Source: Onchocerca volvulus | Lineage: Eukaryota; Nematoda; Chromadorea; Rhabditida; Onchocercidae | DNA length: 64,000 bases | NCBI GenBank assembly: GCA_000499405.2 | Contig: HG738149.1 | Coordinates: forward strand, 1-64,000 | Direction: 5' to 3' | Shown: positions 25,396 through 36,095 of the stretch, piece after piece | How the letters are laid out: each line of letters opens with the position of its first letter | Position numbering within the stretch: position 1 is the stretch's first letter | The notes under the pieces: model-generated | Told to the model about the DNA's origin: nothing | Seen by the model: only the letters and a program-made list of their open reading frames with translations | Databases searched by the model: none | Position numbers and translations under genes: made by a program

Positions 25396-28300
25396 TTGAG
25401 TTGAAGTAAAGTTATAAATTATTTTGCTAATATTATTTACTTTAACTATCATTATTTATCTTTTGATTTTTCGATTTATTGAGATATATACGTGAAATAT
25501 TATATTCGAGATACATAAATATCTTTTCTCGATATACTTATTAATATCCAGCAAATTATTTATATAAATTCATTAAAAAAAAAAACTTGTCAATAGATTT
25601 ATCATTATATCAAAAATGTCTGTCTCGTTTGTTTCATGTATTTGCAACTGCCATTGAATGAATAATTTAAGTTTTATAAAAGATTTTTTTTTTTTGAGAT
25701 AAATATAAATTTCATAAATGGACAGGAAGGTTAAAGTTTGTTCTGCCCTTTTAGTTGAAAAGTGCGAGAGACACAAACATTCAACACTTCCTTTTAAAAT
25801 TTACTTTTATTTTTCAAGGTTAGATAGATTAATTGAAGGGAGGAGTGGCTGAGTTATCAACATTATAAAGTTTGACTATTTGCAATTGAAGTTTGACAGG
25901 CAATGGTTCATTTCAAGGCTTTAATATGTCATCTGTATGTGACAAAGTGCGCGACAATGTTTTCTCATCATATCTAATGCGATAACGGAACGAAAAGCAA
26001 GTTGAAAGTTGTGTAAGTAAATATTAATCGTGAAGTATTTTTTTTTTTTTTTATAAAGTAAATTTTTTATGCATAAAAGCAATTTCAATGACTTAATATT
26101 CTTTTCTATTGTTTAATAAGAAATCTAATGATAAGATATCAGTAGGCTAATAATTATACTTCTTTTAGAAAAATAAGTATTTATTGGAATTAATTTCAAA
26201 ATTTTCTTACAACTTTAATTATATTACATCCGAATTTCATTTTCTTCTTTTCCTCTTCAATTTCGTTCCAATTTTCAATTCGAAAATTTTGAAAAATAAA
26301 TGAAAGAGGAGCAATAAAAATAAATTTTCAAAAATTATGTCATCGGCCGATGCCGCCAGATGACAATAATAATTTTGAAAAAGGTTTGTTGCTTTGCTAT
26401 TATAATTAGAAAATGTGTTATTGTACATTCCATTAAGTGATGTCGATGACCGTTATTATTATTACTATAAAATGTATTATTATGCTGTCAGCATGAAAAA
26501 TGATAAATGAAAAAAAAAAAAAAAAGAACGAAATCCCTAGAATATTATTGATTTTCAGATGATATCGAGATCATGTCGCGAGATAGTTCAATTTTAAAAC
26601 TTGGAAAAGAGAGGGAGGAAAAAAGAACTTTGCACTCATTTTTTATCTCCCTCTTTATTACTGTATTTCATTCATCCATTCATCCTTTCATCCTTGCAAA
26701 ATCATAATCATCATCATTATAATCGCCTATTATCATTATTTTTTTTTTTCATCTTACTTTTTTTTACTTTTTTTTTCTCTCTCTCTTTCGCCTATTAGAC
26801 ATCTTTTATACATTTCAAATCTAGCGTAATTCTCAAAATTTATAATATTCATTCATCTTTTTTTTTCAAAAAAAAATAAGTTTATTTAGCTTTTTTTTTT
26901 CTTTCAATTCAAAATCATTAATTCTTCACAATTGATTTCACTAATTAAAGTAATGAAATACAAATGTAAAATGAAATTCTGTTGACAGAATAAAACTTCT
27001 TAAAAAAAATTGGATAAATTTTTTCTTGAGAGTTTTTAGCATTTGTAGCATTGGCCACTTTAAGTTTCAATTATTTAATTATCAATGCTTAATTCTCGGT
27101 ATTATTAAGCTATAATCATTCGATGATGAAAGCTTTTAATAGATTTTTTCATATCTTTTCCGAGACTTTATTCGTGACTTGTGAATTTTATTGTGTAACT
27201 TTTATAATAAAGCTACAAAAAATATTTCGAAAAATATTATAATTGAAATAATTTTAAAAATAAAAGTGCAAATTAAAAACAGGATTAGATAATGCATTAT
27301 TAAAATATCAACAACTTCTTTTTATTATTTTTTAGCAAAAATTACAAAAACAAATTAGTTTCAAATCTCAAAAAGACACAAATATAAATTTTAAAAAACG
27401 AAAAATTTACAGCCATTTCATTTAGCCATATACTAAATTCATCTGAAAATATTATGATAAACATATCGCATCGTCTATCATACATACCAAACTTGATAAC
27501 TTGAATTTATTTTTAAATTCTAAAAGAAATAAAATATTTGTGTTAAAATATTGTTTGAATAGTAGGTTTTAAACAAAAATACTTATTATTAAATATACTT
27601 ACTTACTAATGATTGTTGATAACTTGAATTTAGATTATAAAAATTCTGAAAGAAATAAAATATTTTTGAATGTAACTCTTGTGAATATAACTTTGTAACT
27701 TTATTTTACCTTGTATTGTTGATGTAACTTTATAACTTTATTTTTGAATAATAACTTTTAAATCAAAATACTTGCTATTATTTCAAAAAGATCGATGGAG
27801 TGTTTTTTATTCTCGTTTTTTCTTTTTTTTTTTCAAAGTAAAAAAAAAAAAATTGTATCGCTTCTGACAAATTGATAAGAAAATATTTATTGTGTTGTTT
27901 CATATAGGAAATGCAAAAATTGTTGGATGGGAAAAATGTAGCTTATCGGTGCATTTTTTTTTTTTTTCATTCTCGATTTTCCAGACTCTCCGCTTTTTCT
28001 ACGATCTGTTTCTCGATTCTCGAGCATTCAAAAAAGCGACTTGACAGAGATATTCGAATCAAAAAGTTTCGCATTAAACGATCCATTGCTGCGATAAAGA
28101 CTTAGGCTGTGGGAAAACGCCTAGATGAGGCTTCATGTATCACATAGTATTATACTTTTCTATTTTATTATCATCACTTATCAAAACGAAACGAAATTTG
28201 AAAGAAAAATGAAAAATGTAAAAAAAAACAATTTTTTTGCAACTCCTTTTTTTTTTTTTTCAAGTTATTGCTTTTTTGTTTTTTTTTGTTCAAATAATTT

Positions 28301-28739
28301 AAAAAAAAAAAAAAAAACAGAATATGCATCTTTCGTTCAATTTTATTTTCAAGAGAAGGTTTGAATTTTTCTTATTTTACTGTAATAGATAAGTACGCGA
28401 TTTAGAAAAATTAATTTCGAAATCTTAAATTCAGAAATAAAATATACCATATGAATAATTTTGTGCATAGTCCGAAATTTTAGAAATTTTTGCATTAACA
28501 TCTAAATGATAAATTGTGGAAAAAACACTAGAAATTTTATATTATCTGCAAGATTTGCATTAATTTCTGATATTTTTAATTATTGTATTGCCTGAAAAGA
28601 TATTGAATAATATTTCAATTTTTTTTCTTGTTTCCAGAAATGAGACGATTTATTTGAACGATTGCCAAAGACAGTTATATATAATTGAAGCATTTTGAGC
28701 TCTTCAAGCTAAAAATGCTAACTTGCAAGCTGTTTAATC
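25396..28739. other. Gene-poor AT-rich interval
   Basis: No gene is recognised on either strand. It holds many T- and A-runs. At 27550-27780 there is repeated aactttataactttattttt-like sequence. Confidence 0.5.
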
Positions 28740-30833
28740 AAAAATTTCAATTTTTGAGCCAAAATTTGCTTAAACAGCTTGATGAGCATGAAATGTATGC
28801 AAGCCGAAAATGGAGCAAAGTTTTTTCTTTTTTCTTTTTTTTATAGAAAGGAAATTGAAATTTAGCCTGATAATGATGGAGAAAGGGAAGTTGTCACAGA
28901 GCTATTCATTTCATTAAATGCCATTCTTGTCATCGTAACTGTCGCAGAGATTTGCATCATCGAATGATTCCATTCCTTTCCGATTTTTCTTCGCATTTTT
29001 TGTCCATTTTGATTTTCATGTCGTAGAATAACAATTATCACCACAGCTGATAAAAGGTTTGTTCATTAATCTTTGCTTCGCTAATTTGTTTCAGAATTGC
29101 TTTGTCAACTTAATTATTCAACTTATCAATGACAAACATTAAGTTCCATTTGGAATGCAATCTGATACGTACAGTTCGTTTTCAATATCAGCGATTTTTA
29201 ATTATTTGTTACCAATTGATTAAGTTTGTTTAAATTTATATCTTTTTGATATGAAAATTTCAATAATGTTGCAGGAATTCGTATTTTTTAATAATTTCTT
29301 TTGATTGAAATATGACGTGAACAGTTACAAAATAATTTAGCATTTAAATTAAAAATCTGGAAGTATTGAAGCAATTATCATGTCAAAGGTCCTTTGTTGT
29401 TTTACATTTTCTCAAACATTTTCAAATTCGGAAGTTTTTTTTAATCAAAAATGCTACTGTCAGCGTCAAGAACGCTTCTGTTTTTGTTAGTGATATAGCA
29501 AACAATGAGGAAATTTTGAATTTATTGTTAAATTGTCTCGTTTTAATTTCAGACAGTAATTCTGGAATTTCTCGCTGCTGGTAAGGCTTTTTTAATTTGA
29601 TTCATTATTTTCTGTTCTAATCAGGAATAAGTTTCACATGTATTATTATTTACCTGATCTTTTCCCTGATATGAAGATGAGACTTGAAAGTTCAATGAAA
29701 AGAAACTTTCCTTAAAAAATTAGATTAAAAATTAGAATTGCTCAATGACATTTGATCGATTGAAGTGGCATGTTTGGAACATAGCTCTGTTATCCATATC
29801 AAAATCTTGAACAGAATGTGAAACAAATTTTTTTGAAGTGCAATCCCAAAATTTTCTTTGAAAAACAGTTTAAACGACCAAAAAAAAAAAAAAAAAATCA
29901 ATATTTTTTCGCTGTAATCAATTTCAATATAAAAATTTATTTCCTCAAGTCTTATATAAAATATAATGTTCTAATGAAAGAGTAAGTCATTTCAATTTCA
30001 CGAAGAGTCTCATGCCAAGTAGAAATTTTAAAAGTGCTGTTCGTGTTGGAAGAAAGTAAAATTAAAGCTAACAAAAACATTTCTCACCAAATATCAGTTT
30101 GACGTTCGCACTTATGAATTTTTGTCGAAAACTTGGCGATATAATCGGAAGTGAATTCAATGCTTAAATTTGAAGCTTTAACCAATTATTTTTGATTTTA
30201 CATTCCTGCTGCTCCATCCTACCCCTCTCATTCACGTTTTACTACTTTTCAATTAATTCCGTCTGATGGCTAATTTTACACTTCCAGTTGTCCTCTTTTC
30301 CCAAAATTTTCAAGCTTTCGGTTGTTAGATAATTCCTTCTTTTCGAGATATTTATTTGATAAGCAAATCATCCCAATACATAATTCAAATCATTAGAATA
30401 GACAAAAAATACGGCATGATGGGATAATTAAAGCGAAATGGAAAGATTTGAACAATTCAGAGAGACACAATAATATTAAGTCTTTTGAAGTCAAAAAAGT
30501 TCTGATAGTATGAGACAGGGCGTAATAATCTCTTAAATGGCGTTGACTGCAAAAGTAGGAAATTATTTCTGTGATCAGTTAAATATTGTCTGGCGTATTG
30601 TTCCAGAGAACTATCATCTTAAATAATTAACTTCTAGACCAATTAAGTAATTTCAGATAAGTATTCTCGAAATTTTGTTTCCATTAAGTCTTTCTGATTT
30701 ATAGGCAACTCTTACAAATATATTATACCATTCACGTTGTGTGGCTAAATTTAACTAATCTAATATAAATAAAAATATAATTGTTCGCTTGTTCAAAATC
30801 TTAAATGTCTGAAAGTTTTCAAATACACGCCAT

Positions 30834-30976
30834 ATCTATATATAAAAATTCGTATCTATTCGAATGCAACGTTGTGTCAAAATTCCAAATCAATCGATGA
30901 TGAACTTGAAACATTGTTTGGCAAGTGACAACGAACATTTACATTTTTATTTATGTAGATGAAAAGATATTTGCCT
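30834..30976 (+). repeat. Helitron 5'-end-like repeat, right duplication copy
   Basis: Virtually identical to 14558-14700 and duplicated together with it. Confidence 0.6.
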
Positions 30977-31044
30977 ATTCACACAAATATTCAAAAAATT
31001 CTTTGAATATACTCACTGAAGACTATGTCAAGAAGAAATCCTAA

Positions 31045-31562
31045 TCAGAAGTGAAAAAAGTCGTTGCAGAGGTTATTATCCAACCTTTCTGAAAGCGAAT
31101 TCTGACATTGAAGCGAATAATTGCCAAATTCTTCGTTGTCATCTGACAAATCAGTTTTAAAACATTTCAGTCCATCGCTGATAATTTCTGTTTTAAAATT
31201 CGTAAAAAAGTTTAGTTTCTCATTGTGAACAATAAGAATGTTTCGAAATTTTTTTATCCTTTTTTAAATTTGTTTTTCTGACATTCATTTGATATGAAAA
31301 AGAAGAAAAAAATAGACGAAAAAAAGAAAGAGAAAGAAAAAGAGAAAAGGAAAGAATTTGTTTTAATGAATTGAAATATTACCTGAATTTCTTCTGGGGC
31401 AAAATTAAACTTACCCCTCCTTGTTTTGTTTTTTTGTTTTTTTTTTCTTATCATCTTAAATATTCCTTTCCTGTCAGCAGAATAGATTATCTCTGCCATT
31501 ACTACGCCATCTTTGCTATTTACAGCTACGAACATCCTTTTGTACTTAACTTTGGAAGACAT
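31045..31562 (-). CDS. Unrecognised 96-aa protein, two exons
   Basis: Exon 1 (31562-31415) starts with ATG, reads MSSKVKYKRMFVAVNSKDG..., and ends at a perfect gtaagt donor in phase 1. Exon 2 (31187-31045) begins after an aaaacag acceptor in the matching phase and ends with FFHF and a TGA stop. The product begins with a possible beta-rich segment (residues 5-30), followed by a strongly basic Lys/Arg run (36-49) and an acidic, Ser/Asn-rich C-terminal half with three cysteines. No signal peptide or membrane segment is seen, and no family was recognised. The basic run could be a nuclear localisation signal; this is inference. The longer unspliced frame to 31254 is probably intron read-through. 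The left copy of the duplication has the same gene with one extra A. Confidence 0.45.
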
Positions 31563-31909
31563 TGAAATGAGCAAATTAGTGAAATTTAATTAATCGCTCG
31601 CATAGAAATGGGAGGATTTGTTGCGATTAGCAAATGATAAGTTTGTCGAACGAAGAATGAACTTCTCTTCTGTAACGCAAACACAATGCTTTGAAATCCT
31701 TCCGAAAAATGGTCGACGAATACGATAACTTGACAAAAAGCGCCAACAGTTAGCTTTTCAAGTAACTAAAGTTGAAATTCGTTATCTCAAAAACTTTTGC
31801 TTTTTATTGAAACGAAAATTGAAAATTTCATAGTGTTAAAGACTTCACCATATTGCGATAATAACGGTAAGTACTGCTTCATTGTTCACCATTTGAATTA
31901 CAGTAAAAT

Positions 31910-32200
31910 GATCAGGTAAAAGAGTTCCTGATGAAGTCCATCTGTTTGAACGCTTGAAGGACATTTGCACTATCGGTCACGCTTTGACGAGAAGGTGCTA
32001 AGTGAGCTCAATTCACTCTTCGGTATGTTGCGATGCACACAATGGGCAAGTTTTCGTAAGTTTGCCTTTGCCTTTAACGATTGACGAAGAAGCGATCGAA
32101 TGGGCGAAAGTGGGACGCGCAGAAGTAAGGCACGTAAGATGCGATGAAACGAGCATTTTTGGTTGGAATATTTTGTGTTTTTTTTGTTGTTGAAAAGTGA
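31910..32200. other. GC-richer, multiply open segment of the duplication
   Basis: About 290 bases, with a counterpart at about 15630-15915, stand out by GC content and by open frames on both strands. Plus-strand readings include FDEKVLSELNSLFGMLRC and, in another frame, TIDEEAIEWAKVGRAEVRH; minus-strand frames of 63 to 109 aa overlap them. Donor-like gtaagt sites lie at 31866 and near 32057. Probably one or more exons of an unknown gene are present, but strand and frame could not be settled. Confidence 0.35.
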
Positions 32201-32647
32201 ACAAAGAAATTGGTACGACAGCGATAACCTTGGAAGTCTAACTTTTCCTTCCAGAAAATTTGTCTTTTCTTTTTCTCTAAGCTTTTTTTTTTTTTATTAT
32301 TTCGAATAAAGTGCGAGGACACACACACACACACAAAAACACACAGATAGCGGCATGTCGTAGTGAGAGCTATCTTGAAGAGAGCACTTCATAGAACTTG
32401 ATTTCAACTACTCTTCATCTGCTCGATAGTAAATTCAAAAATTCATTGTTAATCTGCATAAGATTTTAAAACGAAAAAGTCATTCTTTCAAGCGATTCAC
32501 TGAAAATCGAAAATACGAATGAAATGCGCCTGCGATCTCTTTCCAGTTGAGCTGTTTGTAGCGATACGGATCAAAACTAAGAAATTGGTATTTGAAAAAT
32601 GAATTTCAGGATTTTATTCGTAATTGAACACTTTGAAGCGATTGAAG

Positions 32648-32875
32648 ATGCGATCGATGAGGGCGGAGATGAACCTCAATGAACGAATTGTTATTATTAC
32701 TATAATGCTGCTGTGTATCAGTGTCAACGTTTATTTGTTTGCTACTGGTGGCTATCATCGCAAGAATGAGGAGACGAATCTGTTGTCCACGAACATGTCC
32801 AACGTGCTTGTTAATTTCCATTCTGTTGACCTTTTGAAATATATGCTAAGGAATTTGGGTCATTTCCCATCTTAA
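32648..32875 (+). CDS. Possible membrane-anchor exon (type II signal-anchor)
   Basis: An open frame of 75 codons starts MRSMRAEMNLNERIV and has one strongly hydrophobic segment at residues about 13-33 (...MLLCISVNVYLFA) after a short basic N-terminus, followed by a polar stem (HRKNEETN). This is the layout of a type II Golgi or ER anchored protein. The end may be intronic: donor-like gt sites follow the TNMSN codons, and no catalytic exons were recognised downstream. The left duplication copy keeps the start (16360 onwards) but has lost the hydrophobic part through a deletion. Other starts exist at Met4 and Met8. The identity is unknown. Confidence 0.35.
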   Translation: MRSMRAEMNLNERIVIITIMLLCISVNVYLFATGGYHRKNEETNLLSTNMSNVLVNFHSVDLLKYMLRNLGHFPS

Positions 32876-33267
32876 CTTCTAAATTTTTTGTTATTTTGGT
32901 CATTCTTTAACAATCATCCATTCTTCTCCTTTCTTCGCCTTTCCTCAATTCCTCAAAAAATATTTTCGTAATTTCAGATGAAGAATTCAATATCATATTT
33001 CTTCTTCTGTCTTCCTCTACAATGAAACCATATTCTACTTCTTTTATCAGTCTTCGTATATGTATATGTATGCAATTACGATATTTTCCCCATTATATAA
33101 TTTGAAAATGGAGGTCAGTGTCAGTCAACCTTTTTGCGCATTTTATAACTTTCCGCTTTTATGGATACAATTCAGGGATGAGGAAATATTATCTGCGCAT
33201 GATATGTCTAGTACTCGATTATCAAATTATTGTATTCATTCATTTTTATCCAAATTTTCAATTCAGG
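32876..33267. other. Gene-free stretch between two weak exon candidates
   Basis: AT-rich with pyrimidine tracts. A 5'-UTR-type acceptor attcag ends at 33175, followed by an open stretch in two frames up to 33327. Confidence 0.35.
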
Positions 33268-33327
33268 ATGAATCGCTCTCAGAGAATTCTCACTCTATTC
33301 AATCAAATCTATGCCATTCATCGTTTG
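33268..33327 (+). CDS. Possible first exon of an LYR-motif (SDHAF3-like) protein
   Basis: The start ATG lies one base after an attcag acceptor at 33266, and the 20-codon exon ends at a perfect gtaagt donor in phase 0. The encoded N-terminus, SQRILTLFNQIYAIHR, has the spacing R-(V/I)-x-x-L-(Y/F)-x-x-(V/I)-x-x-(L/I)-H-R seen at the start of SDHAF3/ACN9, a mitochondrial LYR-family assembly factor for succinate dehydrogenase. No second exon with the expected GDxYVKxEF-type sequence was found downstream, so the gene is either truncated, its next exon was missed, or the match is chance. Confidence 0.25.
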
Positions 33328-36095
33328 GTAAGTTATATTACTCAAAATAGAAATTAAATCTCTTTACATATTATACCATTTTTCAATTTCAACATTTTAT
33401 TCAATATCCACTTGGTTTGTTCACAATTTGTAACTGTAATATGAATATACATACATATGTCATCTTCAAAATAGTATCTTGCGTTTTATTACATAAGATT
33501 TAAGCAATATTTCAAGTTCGAATTACTATTATTAAATGGAAAAATTATATTGATACCCAAAAAAAATTTATTTCTTTTTATTGCGATCCTATCCAGATAT
33601 GCTTATATAGAGTACTTCAATTTAAATTTCTGTTTCTTTACTTAAAGAAAATTATTGCAATTACTCGACCATTTTAGCAAAAAATATTTTTAATTTTTCA
33701 TTTCTTTTGATCATAATATGTTTTTCTTATTTTTTGTTTTTTAATTTTATTTATAATTCTTTGACTATAATAAGTCAACATTTGAAAAGTAAATAATGAA
33801 TTTTTCGAGTACTTTTTAAAAAGCCTTTTTTTTGGAGATAATTTAAAAGGTATAAATTTATGTATGGTTTTTTTTTTATATACATAATTTGAATATCTTC
33901 ATCTTAGCATGTAGCAAAGAGAACACAAACTTTAGAATGCCTAAATTCAATTATGTTATTTATAGAATACGTGAGAAACATTGAAAGATATTTAAGAATT
34001 ATTAAAAAGATTTGCAAGAATCATTAAAATTATTTCATTTCTTTACCATTTATGCACTTTCCTTTTCAACTTTTGTCTATTTGTCATATGAGATTTATCT
34101 TCAGAAAATTTATCAATTTGTGCAGCCAAGTGGCGGATAATATTCTCATTAAATTTCATATTATGTACAAATTCAACCTTGAATATTTCGATAATAACAA
34201 AGAGTGCTCTTAGAAAGTCATGCTCTTCTGCATTCTTTTATAAAACATTGTTGAAATTTATAAATTATCATCAAAATGTAAGTTTTTCATTCCAATCATT
34301 GTTGCTTGCTTATTAGTTGAAACTGAAAAAGTGACGTGAAATTAAAAGATTTAACGATAATTGATCTTAAATTTTAATTTCATTAGTAAATAATGTTTAC
34401 GTTTGTTACAAGCGATTATTAGAAACTATTTAAGTATACTGATCACGGATTATTCTTTCCTTTGTCGCTCATAGAAAAGAATTTGCAAAGCATAATGTTT
34501 AACTTCAAATATTTTAAAATTGCTTATAATTTGAGCCATTTAAGACATAAAAATGTAACTTAAATATTGTTATTTATTAAGAATTTAATGAAGAAAAAAA
34601 AAAATTGAAGAAACTAGGAATAGAAAGAAACTGTTTCAAATTCTTTCTGTATTCATTGGTTCGGCCAAATATTAAAAGATTAAAAAAGAATAGAGGTCTA
34701 TACACGAGCAAATTTAGCACATGATAGGAATGAAATGCTTTTTTTTTTTTTTTTTTTCCTTTTTAATATCAATTTGACCTTTGGTACTTTTATCTGTTCC
34801 ATTTCAACACATAAAAATATAAAATATTACATTGATGAATCATATTCATTCCTCATTTTTTCATAAATTAAATACTGAACAAATGAAATCAGTGAATTTT
34901 TCTTATTAAAAAAAAAAAGGAAAAAAAAGCGCTGGAACGTTTAATTATTCATTCAAATTAAAATAACAATCAATTAAAAGAAAACGGCAATTCATAGTCT
35001 ATTACTTTTCAAGCTACCTAGCCGAAATTACGAAATTCTCATCAATTAAAAGATTATTTAGAATTCATTGTTACATTTTGCTTATTACTAAATAAGAAGA
35101 AGAAGAAGTAGGAACAATATTTCGAGCATAGGTAGACTCATTTGCAAGACAATACTTTAACAAGTGCATTCCTTTAAAAAAAAAAAGCGCAAAATATGAA
35201 ATAATGCTCAATTTTTTCCGAAATAACGAATGGATAGTTGCCGCTTTACAAAAATTTCCACAAAACTGATAAGTCAACTCTTTCACTTATTCATTAATAC
35301 TACTAAAAAAGTACGTTTGATCATTTTAAACGTCCCATAAATATTATTTTATTTACTTCATCAAACACGGAACAAAAAGAAAGTGATAGAACTCACATTT
35401 GTCTTTTTTCCTTTTATTTTCATTGCTATATAAAATGAAATTACTTTTCTTTGGAATTTCTTACTGAACTGTTTTATCTTCAAATTTCTCTGGAAAGAGA
35501 AATTCCAGCTATTATGTTTTATCGTGATCTGATTGAAATATGGTAACTTAAGTATTTAATCTTCAGAATCTTTCAAAAGCAAAAATTCCGAGATAAATAA
35601 TAGTTAAATTAGGATTGCATATTATCAATCACTCTTCCATGAAATCATTCAGTAAACTCATCTTTTCTTTTTCCAATTACTTGAATATTATCCTTTCAAG
35701 CTGAAAATTTAGGTCAAAAACTTGTTATGAAATGTAAAAATGAGGAAAAAGTAATATATGCATATGTATGTTTAAGTTGTCTGTTTGTTTATTTTTTTAT
35801 TTTCAATCTTATATATGCTTTATTTTTGTAAATTAAATTCCTCTCTCTGTCTGTTTTTCTTTTTCTTCGGACTAAATAAGAAATTTTTTTGATTGACCAA
35901 CGATTTCGTTTTATAAATACGACGCACGATTAATTTTCGGTACCTATTGTTATTGCTAATACTACTGGTGGACTATTATTACTACTGGAACTCTCAAAAT
36001 CCCCGAACTGCTATAGGAAATGTATTCGGGAGGAAAGCAAACTTAGTAGTCTAAGCGAAATATATTGATTGAGAAGTTAAATAAATTTGTTAATC
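33328..36095. other. Gene-poor AT-rich interval
   Basis: No supported exon on either strand. From about 35940 to 36095 the base composition becomes less AT-rich, as in an untranslated leader ahead of the candidate exon at 36096. Confidence 0.45.

Larger units (their letters stand above)
28740..32760. repeat. Segmental duplication, right copy
   Basis: Partner of 11820-16470. The nearly identical core is about 30346-32480. It lacks the 13140-13750 segment, has an extra short stretch near 31650 (gaacgaagaatgaact) and carries the intact versions of both gene candidates of the block. Confidence 0.9.
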
